Source of the DNA: a candidate division TA06 bacterium
Lineage (GTDB): Bacteria > Edwardsbacteria > AC1 > EtOH8
NCBI GenBank assembly: GCA_016208585.1
Contig: JACQXR010000008.1
Coordinates: 1 to 54,701, forward strand
Direction: 5' to 3'
DNA: 54,701 bases
Of the stretch, positions 7,537-16,392 are shown piece by piece. Position 1 is the first letter of the stretch. Each line of letters starts with the position of its first letter. The notes beneath the pieces were generated by a model. That model did no database searches, was not told the DNA's origin, and saw nothing but the letters and a program-made list of their open reading frames with translations. The position numbers were made by a program, and so were the translations under genes.

Positions 7537-9414
7537 ATGAAAAAATACGGCGTCATATTGCTTTGTTTTTTGGCTGTGTCATGCCAAACATTTAAACCGG
7601 CGGTGGACAAGAAAACACCAGTTTCCAAGGACCAGCAGGCCAAAGAAGAACTGCGCCAAAAGAAGGAAACCGAGGCCGCCGGGATTTTGGATAAAGCCAA
7701 ATCGCAGTATTCGGAGCGCAAACCGGCCGAGGCGGCGGAAACCCTACAGCAACTGTTGGCCAGGTATCCCGAAACGGCATCGGCCGTGGAAGCCCTTTAT
7801 TTGACGGCCCTGTACCGCTTTGAGATCAGGCAGATCGATCTGGCCCTGCAAAACGGGTTTAAACTCACTGACAAATATCCCGACTCCGAGCTTTGGGTCA
7901 AGACCAAAAAAGTGCTGGGCGACTGCTATACCGAAAACAGGGATTATGTCAAGGCCGGACAGCAGTACCTGGAGGGCATGGCCAAGGCCAAAGCCCCGGA
8001 GGGCCGGGAAACTTTGCGTCTGCCGCTGCTATCGCTGATCAACGAAAAACTTTCCGCCGGGGAACTGAGGATCCTCTATAAGGCTTACTCGGATGCGGAG
8101 ACGGCCCCGGCCATGGGCCTGAGATTGTGCAAGCTGGAACTGGAGGCAAAAAATGTTCCCGAAGCCAAAAAACTGCTTTCGGACCTCAGCAAAAAATATC
8201 CCGGCAGCGGAGAGGCCGGCACCGCCAACCTGCTGCTGTCCCAGTTATCAGGGGATAACGCGATAATCCCGGCGGTCCCGGTGGAAAAGAAGATAGGCCT
8301 GCTGGCGCCCTTAAGCGGCAAGTTCGGGGAATTCGGGCAGGCGGTGCAGAACGGGGTGGAACTGGCCTTTGAGGAATATAACCAGACGGCCGTGGAAAAA
8401 TTCAAATTAGTGGCGGCCGATTCCAAGGGCGATGCCATTGATGCGGTCAAACAAACCCGCTATCTGGCCGACTCCTCCAAGGTGATGGGGCTGATCGGCG
8501 AAGTGCTTTCCGGAGCCACCATCGCCGCGGCCGGGGTGGCCGATGCGCTGGGGGTCCCGCTGCTTTCGCCCACCGCCACCGACGACCGGATCTCGACCAT
8601 CGGGCCCTGCATCTTTCAATTGAACCCCAGCTTAAGCTGGCAGGGGCCGGCGGTGGCCCAGTATGCGGTCAAGGCCCGGGGCTTTAAGGCGCTGGCCATG
8701 CTGTATCCCGACGAAGGCGCCTGGGAATCGGTGGCCCAGGCCTTCGCCAAGGAGGCCGCCAAGCTGGGGGCCAGGCTGGTCTATTCCCAGTCCTATACCC
8801 CGGGCGCCACCGACTTCCAGGTCCAGATCGACAGGCTGCGTTTGGTCAAAGTGGACGCGTTGTTCCTGCCGGCCTCGCCTTCGGACATCGTGATGATCGC
8901 TCCCCAGCTGGCTTACAATCAGATGAAGCTCCAGTTATTGGGTCCGGAATCCTGGGGAGATCCCAAGGTGGCGGCCCAGGGCGATGTATACGTGGAGGGA
9001 GCGATATTCGCTGTGCTCTCGGAGGGTTCGGAGCTGGCCCAGTCCACGGCCGCCTTTGAGGAGCGCTTTAAAAAGCGCTACGGCAAGCCGCCCTCCAAAC
9101 AGGCGGCCCAGGGATACGACGCCGCTCGGATCATGATCGCGGCCCTGCAAAAGAATCCCGCCTCCCGCCAGGAACTGCAGACCTATCTGAACAGCGGGGA
9201 TTTCACCGGGCTAAAACTTTCGGGGCAGGGAAGCTTCGGCCGGTTCGGGGCCCAGCCCAAGGCCAAGATGATGACCATCAAGAACCGGCAGGCGGCGGAG
9301 CTGGGGGAGGACCAGCCGGCCAAGGATAAAAAGGCCCCGGCCCCGGTCAAGAACGAGAAGGCCAAGGCCGATTCCGCCGCCAAGAAGGCAGCGCCCAAAC
9401 CCAAGAAACCATAA
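7537..9414 (+). CDS. LpoA-like lipoprotein: TPR region plus type-1 periplasmic binding domain
   Basis: The 625-residue product begins MKKYGVILLCFLAVSC, a lipoprotein signal with a lipobox ending at Cys16. I place the start at ATG 7537 because AGGTG lies six bases upstream; an upstream in-frame GTG at 7528 overlaps that site. Residues 30-240 look like helical tetratricopeptide-like repeats (AAEALYLTALYRFEIRQIDLALQNGF type). From about residue 250 a Peripla_BP_6/Leu-Ile-Val-binding fold starts (KKIGLLAPLSGKFGEFG, GVELAFEEYN). This order is that of LpoA, the outer-membrane activator of penicillin-binding protein 1A, and of related branched-chain amino-acid receptors. No ABC transporter genes are adjacent, which favours the LpoA-like role. 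The last 60 residues are Lys/Ala/Pro-rich and low complexity. Confidence 0.8.
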   Translation: MKKYGVILLCFLAVSCQTFKPAVDKKTPVSKDQQAKEELRQKKETEAAGILDKAKSQYSERKPAEAAETLQQLLARYPETASAVEALYLTALYRFEIRQIDLALQNGFKLTDKYPDSELWVKTKKVLGDCYTENRDYVKAGQQYLEGMAKAKAPEGRETLRLPLLSLINEKLSAGELRILYKAYSDAETAPAMGLRLCKLELEAKNVPEAKKLLSDLSKKYPGSGEAGTANLLLSQLSGDNAIIPAVPVEKKIGLLAPLSGKFGEFGQAVQNGVELAFEEYNQTAVEKFKLVAADSKGDAIDAVKQTRYLADSSKVMGLIGEVLSGATIAAAGVADALGVPLLSPTATDDRISTIGPCIFQLNPSLSWQGPAVAQYAVKARGFKALAMLYPDEGAWESVAQAFAKEAAKLGARLVYSQSYTPGATDFQVQIDRLRLVKVDALFLPASPSDIVMIAPQLAYNQMKLQLLGPESWGDPKVAAQGDVYVEGAIFAVLSEGSELAQSTAAFEERFKKRYGKPPSKQAAQGYDAARIMIAALQKNPASRQELQTYLNSGDFTGLKLSGQGSFGRFGAQPKAKMMTIKNRQAAELGEDQPAKDKKAPAPVKNEKAKADSAAKKAAPKPKKP

Positions 9415-9519
9415 GGTCAAATTCCTAACACTAAAATAATAAATCCTAAACAAATACAAATCACGGGAGATCCTAATTACAAAATTTAGGGTTTAGGTGG
9501 CTTAGAAATTTCATTTATT

Positions 9520-10578
9520 ATGCTTTTCACTAACATCATCGGCCAGGAAGTGGCCAAACAAATACTGCGCCGGTCTTTTGAGGAAAAGCGGCTGGCCCAG
9601 AGCTATCTGTTTTACGGGCCTGCGGGGGTGGGCAAGGAGATGGCGGCCTTTGAACTGGCTCAGGCGCTGAACTGCACCGGGGAGGAGCCTCCCTGCGGAA
9701 GCTGCAGCCAGTGCCGGAAAACAGTGGAGTTCAATCATCCCGATCTGCATTACGTTTTTCCCGTACCCCATCCCAGCAGCGAAAGCGACAAGAGAAAACT
9801 GTCCGAGGAGATCGCCGAGCTGCTGGCCCAGAAGGCCCAAAAGCCTTATTTGAACCTGGAGTTCGACCGGCCGGTGGCCATCTCCATTGACGACATCAGG
9901 GTCTTGCAATCCAAGCTTTCGCTCCAGCCCTATCAGGGCCGGAAGAAGGTGGTGATCATCGTAAGCCCCGAGGCCCTGACCACCGAGGCGGCCAACGCCT
10001 TCTTAAAAACGTTGGAGGAGCCCTCGCCCACCACCAATTTCATCCTGGTTTGCGACCAGTCCAACGCCCTGCTTTCCACCATTCTCTCCCGCTGCCAGAA
10101 GATCCGTTTCATGCGGCTGGACAAGGGATCGGTGGTCCAGGCCTTGGAAGAAAGGCACGGACTGCCTCCGGACCAGGCCCAAATGCTGGCATCTTTAAGC
10201 CAGGGCAGCCTGGGGCAGGCCTTGGAGATGATGGAACTGGATCTGCTGGAGGAGCGCCGGATGGCCGGAGAGCTTTTGCGGGCCGGGCTGGAAAAGAATT
10301 ACGTCGGGATGATGGAATCCATTGACCTGGCCGCCGGCGAAAAAGGCCGGCCCCAGCGGGTGCTGGACATGATGTCGGCCATAGTGCTGGAGGCCCTGCA
10401 TCCCGAGCCCCAACCATCCCCGGAGGTCTTGAGCCTGGCCCGGCTGCTGACGGAAGCCCGGCTTAACAGGATCACCGCCAACAGGGAACTGGCCAGGACG
10501 GCCCTGATGCGAAACGTAACACCCAGGCTGTGTCTGATGGCCGCCTGCAGCCCGGACATTATAAAAGAGGAGCTATGA
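9520..10578 (+). CDS. holB: DNA polymerase III subunit delta'
   Basis: This 352-residue AAA+ clamp-loader subunit opens with IIGQEVAKQILRRSFEEKRL and AQSYLFYGP, followed by a P-loop GPAGVGKE (Glu replaces the usual Ser/Thr). It has a zinc-binding set C-x7-C-x2-C-x2-C (CTGEEPPCGSCSQC) and the sensor region TILSRCQKIRF (SRC motif). Family knowledge: delta' is the stator of the gamma complex that loads the sliding clamp. The altered P-loop agrees with delta' being a poor ATPase. It ends in an ATGA overlap with the PSP1 gene and heads a block holB-PSP1-metG that is also seen in other bacteria. No clear ribosome-binding site was seen before ATG 9520. Confidence 0.9.
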   Translation: MLFTNIIGQEVAKQILRRSFEEKRLAQSYLFYGPAGVGKEMAAFELAQALNCTGEEPPCGSCSQCRKTVEFNHPDLHYVFPVPHPSSESDKRKLSEEIAELLAQKAQKPYLNLEFDRPVAISIDDIRVLQSKLSLQPYQGRKKVVIIVSPEALTTEAANAFLKTLEEPSPTTNFILVCDQSNALLSTILSRCQKIRFMRLDKGSVVQALEERHGLPPDQAQMLASLSQGSLGQALEMMELDLLEERRMAGELLRAGLEKNYVGMMESIDLAAGEKGRPQRVLDMMSAIVLEALHPEPQPSPEVLSLARLLTEARLNRITANRELARTALMRNVTPRLCLMAACSPDIIKEEL

Positions 10579-11366
10579 CCGAGAATCTTATATTGGTGCG
10601 TTTTAAAGAGGCGCGCCCCAAATACTACCTTAACCCCCAAGCTTACAGCCTGTCGCCGGGGGAACTGGTGGTGGTCACCACCGAGAACGGCGAGGAACTG
10701 GGGGCGGTGGAGAGAGAGAGGGCCATACTCAAGGAGAAATTCAAACCTGTCGGCGCGATATTGCGTAAGGCGGAGGAGGAGGACCTGACGAAATTCCAGG
10801 CCAACCGCCGGCGCGAGACGGAATCCTACCAGGCCTGTTTGGACCTGATCGGCAAGTACGGCCTGCAGATGACCCTGGTGGACGTGGAAGCCAGGTTCGA
10901 CGGTTCCAAGCTGACCTTTTATTTCACCGCCGAAAAACGGGTGGACTTCCGGTCATTGGTGAGGGATTTGGCCACCATGTTCAAAGGCCGGATCGAGATG
11001 CACCAGATCGGGGTGCGGGACGAGGCCCGGCGGGTGGGCGGGCTGGGGCTGTGCGGCCGCCAGTTGTGCTGCGTGGCCTGGCTCAACGAGTTTGAGCCGG
11101 TGACCCTGAAGATGGCCAAGGAGCAGAACCTGTCCACCACTTCCAACAAGATGCTGGGGCTGTGCGGCCGCCTGATGTGCTGCCTGACCTACGAGGACCG
11201 CTATTACGAGGAGGCCCACCACAACATGCCCCGGGTGGGGACGGTGGTCACCACCCCCAAGGGCCCGGGCACGGTCTACAAGGTGGACATCTTCAAGCAG
11301 AAGGTGATGGTCAGGTTCGAGGAAGGCCACGGAGAATTCGAGGCGTCGGAGGTTTCCAAGAAATGA
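10575..11366 (+). CDS. PSP1-domain protein (YaaT/RicT family)
   Basis: The 263-residue protein starts at ATG 10575, overlapping the holB stop (ATGA), with AGAGGAGC just upstream. A longer reading frame from 10530 has no such site. It shows the family's central cysteine motifs, GLGLCGRQLCCVAWL and MLGLCGRLMCC, followed by TYED. Family knowledge: in Bacillus subtilis RicT (YaaT) joins RicA and RicF in a complex carrying [4Fe-4S] clusters that affects RNase Y processing and developmental phosphorelay. In Gram-negative lineages the function is less clear. Its place between holB and metG is a widely conserved context. It overlaps metG by four bases, indicating translational coupling. Confidence 0.88.
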   Translation: MTENLILVRFKEARPKYYLNPQAYSLSPGELVVVTTENGEELGAVERERAILKEKFKPVGAILRKAEEEDLTKFQANRRRETESYQACLDLIGKYGLQMTLVDVEARFDGSKLTFYFTAEKRVDFRSLVRDLATMFKGRIEMHQIGVRDEARRVGGLGLCGRQLCCVAWLNEFEPVTLKMAKEQNLSTTSNKMLGLCGRLMCCLTYEDRYYEEAHHNMPRVGTVVTTPKGPGTVYKVDIFKQKVMVRFEEGHGEFEASEVSKK

Positions 11367-13465
11367 GCAGATTCTACATCACTACCGCCATACCCTATGT
11401 CAATGCCAAGCCGCATATAGGCTTTGCGCTGGAGATAGTGCAGACCGATGCTTTGGCCCGTTATTACAGGCTGTTCGGCCGGGACGTCCGTTTCCTGACC
11501 GGTTCGGATGAGAACAGCTTAAAGAATGTCCAGACCGCGGAAAAGGAAGGCATCTCTACCGAGATTCTGGTCAAGCGAAATGCGAAGTTCTTCGCCGACA
11601 TGCATGATTACCTGTCGCTGTCCAACGATGATTTTATCCGCACCAGTTCCGAGCAACGCCATAGAAAAGGGGTGGAAAAACTTTGGCAGGCTTGTCTGGA
11701 TAACGGCGACATTTATAAAAAACGCTATCAGGGACTGTATTGCGTTGGCTGCGAGGGTTTCTACCCACGGGACGAGTTGGTTGACGGCAAATGTCCGGAA
11801 CACGATACTGTGCCGGAGAAGATAGAGGAAGAAAACTATTTCTTCAGGCTGTCCAAATATCAAAAACAGCTGGAAGAAATCCTGGAATCCGATAAATATC
11901 AGATTATTCCAAAAACCCGCAAGAATGAGGTTCTTTCCTTCGTTAAAAGCGGGCTGGAGGATTTTTCCATTTCCCGTTCAAAAGAGCGCGCCAAGAGTTG
12001 GGGTATTCCGGTTCCCGGCGACCCAAGCCAGGTGGTCTATGTCTGGTTTGATGCGCTGGCCAATTACATCAATGCGTTAGAATATGCCGCTGACGGGCAG
12101 TTGTACCGGGATTATTGGACCGATTGTCCCGAACGGGTACATGTAATAGGCAAGGGGATTATTCGTTTTCATGCGGTTTATTGGCCGGCCATGCTGCTAT
12201 CGGCCAAAGTGCCGTTGCCGCATAAATTGTTGGTGCATGGCTATATTATCTGCGAGGGGAGAAGGATGTCCAAATCCTTGGGCAATGTGATTGATCCCGA
12301 GGCGATTGCTTCCCGCTATGGAACCGACCAGTTGCGCTATTTTCTTTTGTCCGAAATATCCACCACCGGCGACGGCGATTTCAGCTATGCCCGGTTGGAA
12401 CAACGGGTCAACAGCGACCTGGCCAACGATTACGGCAATCTGGCCAGCCGGGTATTCAAAATGGTAGAAACATACTGCGGAGGAGCGATCCCGGAAGCTG
12501 GGAAGCTGGGAAGCTCGGATGGTGAGTTTAAACTAAAGGCTTTGGAGCTTGGCGTAAAAGTGAAATCGCAGGTCGAGCAGTTTGATCTGAACGATGCCAT
12601 CGTTTCCGTGATGGAGGTAATCAAGCTTACCAACCGTTACGCGGAAGCCAACGCGCCCTGGAAACTGTTCAAGGACGGCAATCAGGAGCGGATCGACACC
12701 GTGCTCTATAATGCGGCCGAGGCCCTGCGCATCGCCAGCATCCTATTGTCCCCGGTAATGCCGGGCAAGTGCCGGGAGCTCTTATCAAGATTGGGAGTGG
12801 AGGAGAAGAATATTACCCTGGCCAGGGCCTCCGGGTGGGGATTGTTGAAGGCGGGGCAGAAGGTATCGGCCGGGGAGCCGCTCTTCCCGAGGATAGACAC
12901 TAAAACAAAAGATGAAGGCAGCCCTGCGACAAAGCTCAGGGCAAGTAAACGAATAACAGAAGAAACAAACAAAGTTGAAAACGAAAAAACGAAAGATGAA
13001 GGCAGAAAACAAATAACAGAAGAAACAAACAAAGTTGAAAGCGAAAAAACGAAAGATGAAGGCAGAAAACAAATGATCGAAGAAACTAAAACTCCGGAAA
13101 ACACAAAACAGGAAACTGTAAACGCCCAACCGGTTTCGGAGGAGTTGATAGACATCGATTATTTCAAAAAGATAAAACTGCGCACCGCCGAGATCGTCGC
13201 CGCCGAGAAGGTGCCCAACGCCGACAAGCTGCTGCGCCTGCAGGTCAAGTTAGGCGAGGAGACCCGGCAGGTGCTGGCCGGAATAGCCCAGTGGTATGCC
13301 CCGGAATCATTGGTGGGCCAGCAGGTGATCATAGTGGCCAATCTCAAGCCGGCCAAGATCCGGGGTCTGGAGTCCCACGGCATGCTGCTGGCCGCCCAGG
13401 ACAAGGACGGGGTAGTGATACTGATCCCGCAAAGGAAGGTGGAGACCGGCGGAGAGGTGCGGTAA
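11363..13465 (+). CDS. metG: Methionyl-tRNA synthetase with C-terminal tRNA-binding domain
   Basis: This 700-residue class I synthetase starts at ATG 11363, coupled to the preceding stop. The HIGH-type signature is TTAIPYVNAKPHIG, the KMSKS loop is RRMSKSLGN, and one zinc-knuckle pair (CVGC, CPEH) is visible in the connective peptide. From about residue 593 a Trbp111/EMAP-like domain follows (DYFKKIKLRTAEIVAAEKVP, NADKLLRLQVKLG, GLESHGMLLAA), which dimerises and binds tRNA. Between the anticodon-binding helix bundle and this domain lies a charged linker made of repeated 20-residue units, carrying an inserted palindromic element near its start (12921-12942). Function: it charges initiator and elongator tRNA with methionine. 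Confidence 0.95.
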   Translation: MSRFYITTAIPYVNAKPHIGFALEIVQTDALARYYRLFGRDVRFLTGSDENSLKNVQTAEKEGISTEILVKRNAKFFADMHDYLSLSNDDFIRTSSEQRHRKGVEKLWQACLDNGDIYKKRYQGLYCVGCEGFYPRDELVDGKCPEHDTVPEKIEEENYFFRLSKYQKQLEEILESDKYQIIPKTRKNEVLSFVKSGLEDFSISRSKERAKSWGIPVPGDPSQVVYVWFDALANYINALEYAADGQLYRDYWTDCPERVHVIGKGIIRFHAVYWPAMLLSAKVPLPHKLLVHGYIICEGRRMSKSLGNVIDPEAIASRYGTDQLRYFLLSEISTTGDGDFSYARLEQRVNSDLANDYGNLASRVFKMVETYCGGAIPEAGKLGSSDGEFKLKALELGVKVKSQVEQFDLNDAIVSVMEVIKLTNRYAEANAPWKLFKDGNQERIDTVLYNAAEALRIASILLSPVMPGKCRELLSRLGVEEKNITLARASGWGLLKAGQKVSAGEPLFPRIDTKTKDEGSPATKLRASKRITEETNKVENEKTKDEGRKQITEETNKVESEKTKDEGRKQMIEETKTPENTKQETVNAQPVSEELIDIDYFKKIKLRTAEIVAAEKVPNADKLLRLQVKLGEETRQVLAGIAQWYAPESLVGQQVIIVANLKPAKIRGLESHGMLLAAQDKDGVVILIPQRKVETGGEVR
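12951..13070 (+). repeat. Two tandem 60-bp repeats in the metG linker
   Basis: Two almost identical 60-bp units (period exactly 60) encode 20-residue linker units built from ITEETNKVE and EKTKDEGRKQ. Part of a third unit precedes them (KTKDEG at about 12903-12920), interrupted by a palindromic insertion. A degenerate remainder follows. The period is a multiple of three, so the reading frame is kept. Confidence 0.85.
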
Positions 13466-13508
13466 ACTCTGCACAGCGGGACTTTTTCTATATTTGCGAG
13501 AAGAGAAA

Positions 13509-14024
13509 ATGAGAAAAAAGAAGACGGAAGATATTTCCGAAAAAACAGCCGATATTATGATTGATAATTATCTGCTGAAAAAGCGGATTCAAAATGATTA
13601 TCATATTTCGGTTGATTCCAAAACGGACGATCCTGCGATTGAAAAAGCCTTTTTAACGAACATGATCGAGTACGAGGAGGCTGACAAGGGTCCCCGATGC
13701 ACGTTGCGCAGCCTGCTTCCGGCAGGATTCGATTTGCCCCCGGTTGAACAACTAAGCCGGAGAGACCTGCGAATAAAGCTGGAGGCCATTCAGAGCATTC
13801 TATCCGGACATAACATCAGCATTGATTTCCTCCCCAAACTGCCCGATGCCGTGGCCTATCAGTATCTGCTGGATCAAGGACTAAATGAAGAAGTAATGCG
13901 CCGGATGCCGAAAGGCTTTATGTTTCATCTTGACGGGTGCAGCGGAAATTGCGACCAGTGTTTTCAACGTGATTACTGCGACGCATTTACGGAAATGGAA
14001 AGAAGGGAAAATGGCGGCGGGTAA
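13509..14024 (+). CDS. Hypothetical protein with C-terminal cysteine cluster
   Basis: This 171-residue protein is of unknown function. I choose ATG 13509 (after GAGAAGAG) rather than an upstream TTG at 13494. The N-terminus is strongly basic (MRKKKTEDISEKTADIMIDN). The middle is helical and acidic, and the C-terminus has a compact cysteine set, CSGNCDQC and then C five residues later, followed by another acidic helix, which could bind a metal ion. I do not recognise a family. It lies 43 bp after metG and about 100 bp before the SagB-like gene on the same strand. Codon use is a little more AT-rich than in metG. Confidence 0.65.
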   Translation: MRKKKTEDISEKTADIMIDNYLLKKRIQNDYHISVDSKTDDPAIEKAFLTNMIEYEEADKGPRCTLRSLLPAGFDLPPVEQLSRRDLRIKLEAIQSILSGHNISIDFLPKLPDAVAYQYLLDQGLNEEVMRRMPKGFMFHLDGCSGNCDQCFQRDYCDAFTEMERRENGGG

Positions 14025-14126
14025 GAAAGAAAACAATAAGCGCGGGAAATCCGAAGCGGGGTGCCGCCGGAGGCGGCAAAATGTTAGAGCACGTAATGGT
14101 AAATTATAAAAACCAGCAGGTGAAAA

Positions 14127-15197
14127 ATGTCTGAGCTCATCAAAAAAATGATCGCCCTCAAGGAAACGGAACGCAAGATGCTGGTGGGCGACATCATGGA
14201 AAGCGAAAAGGGCCTGAAAGAGGCTTTCTGCAAATTGCTGCAAAAAGCCGGAGAACCCTTGCAGGAAGCGTTCTACAAAAGCCTGCCATCGGGTTGGGAC
14301 GGTTTCATCAAAGAACAGGCCAAGGGCGGAATTGACATCGGTCCTCAGAAAGAGGAAAAAGCCCTGGCAGAGATCTTGAATATGCTGGAGGGCATCGGGG
14401 CCAGGCTGGAGAAGCTGGAGCAGAGCACCGTTAAAGCCAAAAAACAAACCCTGAAATTCCGCGATACCATGAAGGCCGGGTTCATCAAGCTGGAGAAGGT
14501 GATCTCGGACCAGACCAAGGGGATGGAGCGGGGGCCGCTGCAGAAGGAATATCCAAAAGACGCCGAGATCATCGAACTGCCGGAACCGGATAAGTCGGTC
14601 ATAAAGAAATCAGATATTTTTGACTGTATCGGCGACCGCAAAAGCCGCCGCCAGTTCAGCGACGAGCCATTAAGACTGGAAGAACTATCTTATCTTTTGT
14701 GGGCCACCCAGGGGATAAAAAAAATGCGGGGCAGCAGCGTCGCTTTGCGCATCGTGCCCTCGGGTGGATGTATGCATCCCTTTGAGACCTATCTGGCCGT
14801 CAACAATGTTACCGGGCTGAAGAAGGGCCTTTACCGCTACCAGCCGGTGGACCACAAACTGGTGAAGCTTTTCACCATAAGCTCAATGCCCAAAAAGCTG
14901 GCCAAGGCGGCCCTGGGGCAGGATTTCGCGGGCCACTGCGCGGTAACCTTCATCTGGAGCGCAGTGCCATACAAGACGGAATGGCGCTATTCATTGGAAG
15001 CCAAGAAGATCATCCTCCAGGATTCCGGCCACCTCTGCCAGAACCTTTACCTGGCCTGCGAGTCCATCAACTGCGGGACCTGCGCCATCGGGGCCTATCA
15101 CCAGAAATTGTTTGATAAGTTATGCCAGTTAGACGGCAAGGACGAGTTCGTGGTCTACGTGGCCCCGGTGGGAAGGGTCGCGGTTGAAAATGTTTGA
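14127..15197 (+). CDS. SagB-type nitroreductase-family oxidoreductase with helical N-terminus
   Basis: The 356-residue protein has two parts. Residues 1-150 are charged and helical, with coiled-coil-like character (ILNMLEGIGARLEKLEQSTV). Residues 165-356 form a nitroreductase/SagB (thiazoline oxidase-like) FMN domain: DCIGDRKSRRQFSDEPLRLE, LSYLLWATQGI, RIVPSGGCMHPFETYLAV and LACESINCGTCAIGAY. Family knowledge: SagB-type dehydrogenases oxidise azolines in peptide modification, but many stand-alone members have other unknown redox roles. No YcaO gene or precursor peptide is visible here, so a peptide-modifying role is not supported. The next gene, 70 bp downstream, is an exported DUF362 ferredoxin, a plausible electron partner (inference). 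AGGTGA precedes ATG 14127. Confidence 0.8.
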   Translation: MSELIKKMIALKETERKMLVGDIMESEKGLKEAFCKLLQKAGEPLQEAFYKSLPSGWDGFIKEQAKGGIDIGPQKEEKALAEILNMLEGIGARLEKLEQSTVKAKKQTLKFRDTMKAGFIKLEKVISDQTKGMERGPLQKEYPKDAEIIELPEPDKSVIKKSDIFDCIGDRKSRRQFSDEPLRLEELSYLLWATQGIKKMRGSSVALRIVPSGGCMHPFETYLAVNNVTGLKKGLYRYQPVDHKLVKLFTISSMPKKLAKAALGQDFAGHCAVTFIWSAVPYKTEWRYSLEAKKIILQDSGHLCQNLYLACESINCGTCAIGAYHQKLFDKLCQLDGKDEFVVYVAPVGRVAVENV

Positions 15198-15270
15198 AAT
15201 GGCCTGCCCTTAGATAGCAGGAATAACTGACAAATGAAAGGGTTGGAAACGTTTGAAGTGGTTGACGAAG

Positions 15271-16392
15271 ATGGATAAAAGTAAAAGGTTTGCCTTTCTT
15301 TTTCTTTTATTATTCTTGGCTGTTGAAGCATTTGCCAAGGATAAACCTGGGACAAAACCAGCACCTGCTCCGGTATATTTCACGAACGACATTTCAGGCC
15401 GTGGAGTGCTCAAGGTTTTTGAGAAGATCAAAGGGAGCGTTAAGGGCAAGGTGGCTGTCAAGACCCATTTCGGCGAGGAGGGTAATAAAAACTATATTAA
15501 GCCCGACCTGGTCGAGCCGCTGGTCAAAGCCCTGGGCGCCACTCTGGTCGAAACCAACGTGCTCTATTCCGGTCCGCGCCAGAAGACGGAATCGCACATC
15601 AAACTTGCTAAAGAACACGGCTTCGACTTTGCGCCGATAGACATCCTGGATTCCGAGGGAGACAAGGCATACGCCTGCAGCACCGGATGCTACACTCGGG
15701 TGATAACCGGCAGCCACATCGTCCGCTACAATACGGTCGTGATGCTGACCCATTTCAAGGGCCACGGGCTGGCGGGCTTCGGCGGGGCCATTAAAAATGT
15801 GGCCATGGGTCTGGCCGCGCGGGCCGGCAAACTGGCCAGGCACACCAACTACGTGCCGGGCTACGATGCCACCAAGTGCATCAACTGCGGGGCCTGCACC
15901 AAGCAGTGCCCGGCCGGGGCCATCACCCTGAATCCGGTGAAGATAGACCCCCGCGAGTGCATCGGCTGCGGCCAGTGCAAGCAAGTATGTCCGGCCAATG
16001 TCTTCGAAACCGATAAAAGCCGGGTGAGCCCGGAGCTGTTCAACCGGCGGCTGGTGGAATACGCCAAAGTCCTTTCCGACAGTAATCACCTTTTATATGT
16101 CAACGTGCTGGCGAACATCTCGCCGGACTGCGACTGCGCGGCCCGGGCCCGAAAGCCTTTCGTTAAAGACATCGGGGTCCTGGCCTCCACCGACATCGTG
16201 GCCATCGAACAGGCCAGTCTGGACCTGGTGAACAAGGCCCACAAGTGCCAAGACGCCTTTCTGAAGGAAAGTGGGCGCAGCGGCAACAGCCAGATATTGT
16301 ATGCGGAAAAGCTGGGGCTGGGGAGCAGGGAGTACCGGTTGGTCAACCTGGACAAAAAATCCCTGGAGCGAAGCGGGACGAAGGACAGATGA
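15271..16392 (+). CDS. Exported DUF362-domain ferredoxin-like protein
   Basis: The 373-residue product begins MDKSKRFAFLFLLLFLAVEAFA, a Sec-type signal peptide, so the mature protein should be outside the cytoplasm. I prefer ATG 15271 over an in-frame TTG at 15253. The body matches the DUF362 protein at 5034-6140: VKTHFGEEGNKNYIKPDL, THFKGHGLAGFGGAIKNVAMG, and two [4Fe-4S] motifs (Cys203/206/209/213 and Cys230/233/236/240). These are followed by SPDCDCAARARKPFVKDIGV. A signal peptide on a bacterial-type two-cluster ferredoxin is unusual, because Sec export occurs unfolded and clusters are normally inserted in the cytoplasm. No twin-arginine motif is present. Its stop overlaps the next start (ATGA), so it is coupled to the zincin gene. 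Confidence 0.85.
   Translation: MDKSKRFAFLFLLLFLAVEAFAKDKPGTKPAPAPVYFTNDISGRGVLKVFEKIKGSVKGKVAVKTHFGEEGNKNYIKPDLVEPLVKALGATLVETNVLYSGPRQKTESHIKLAKEHGFDFAPIDILDSEGDKAYACSTGCYTRVITGSHIVRYNTVVMLTHFKGHGLAGFGGAIKNVAMGLAARAGKLARHTNYVPGYDATKCINCGACTKQCPAGAITLNPVKIDPRECIGCGQCKQVCPANVFETDKSRVSPELFNRRLVEYAKVLSDSNHLLYVNVLANISPDCDCAARARKPFVKDIGVLASTDIVAIEQASLDLVNKAHKCQDAFLKESGRSGNSQILYAEKLGLGSREYRLVNLDKKSLERSGTKDR

Noticed and set aside
14008-14106. Small frame of 32 codons after the hypothetical gene
   Set aside because: It runs through a GCCGCC/GGCGGC palindrome shared with 50583-50877 and has no ribosome-binding site or similarity.
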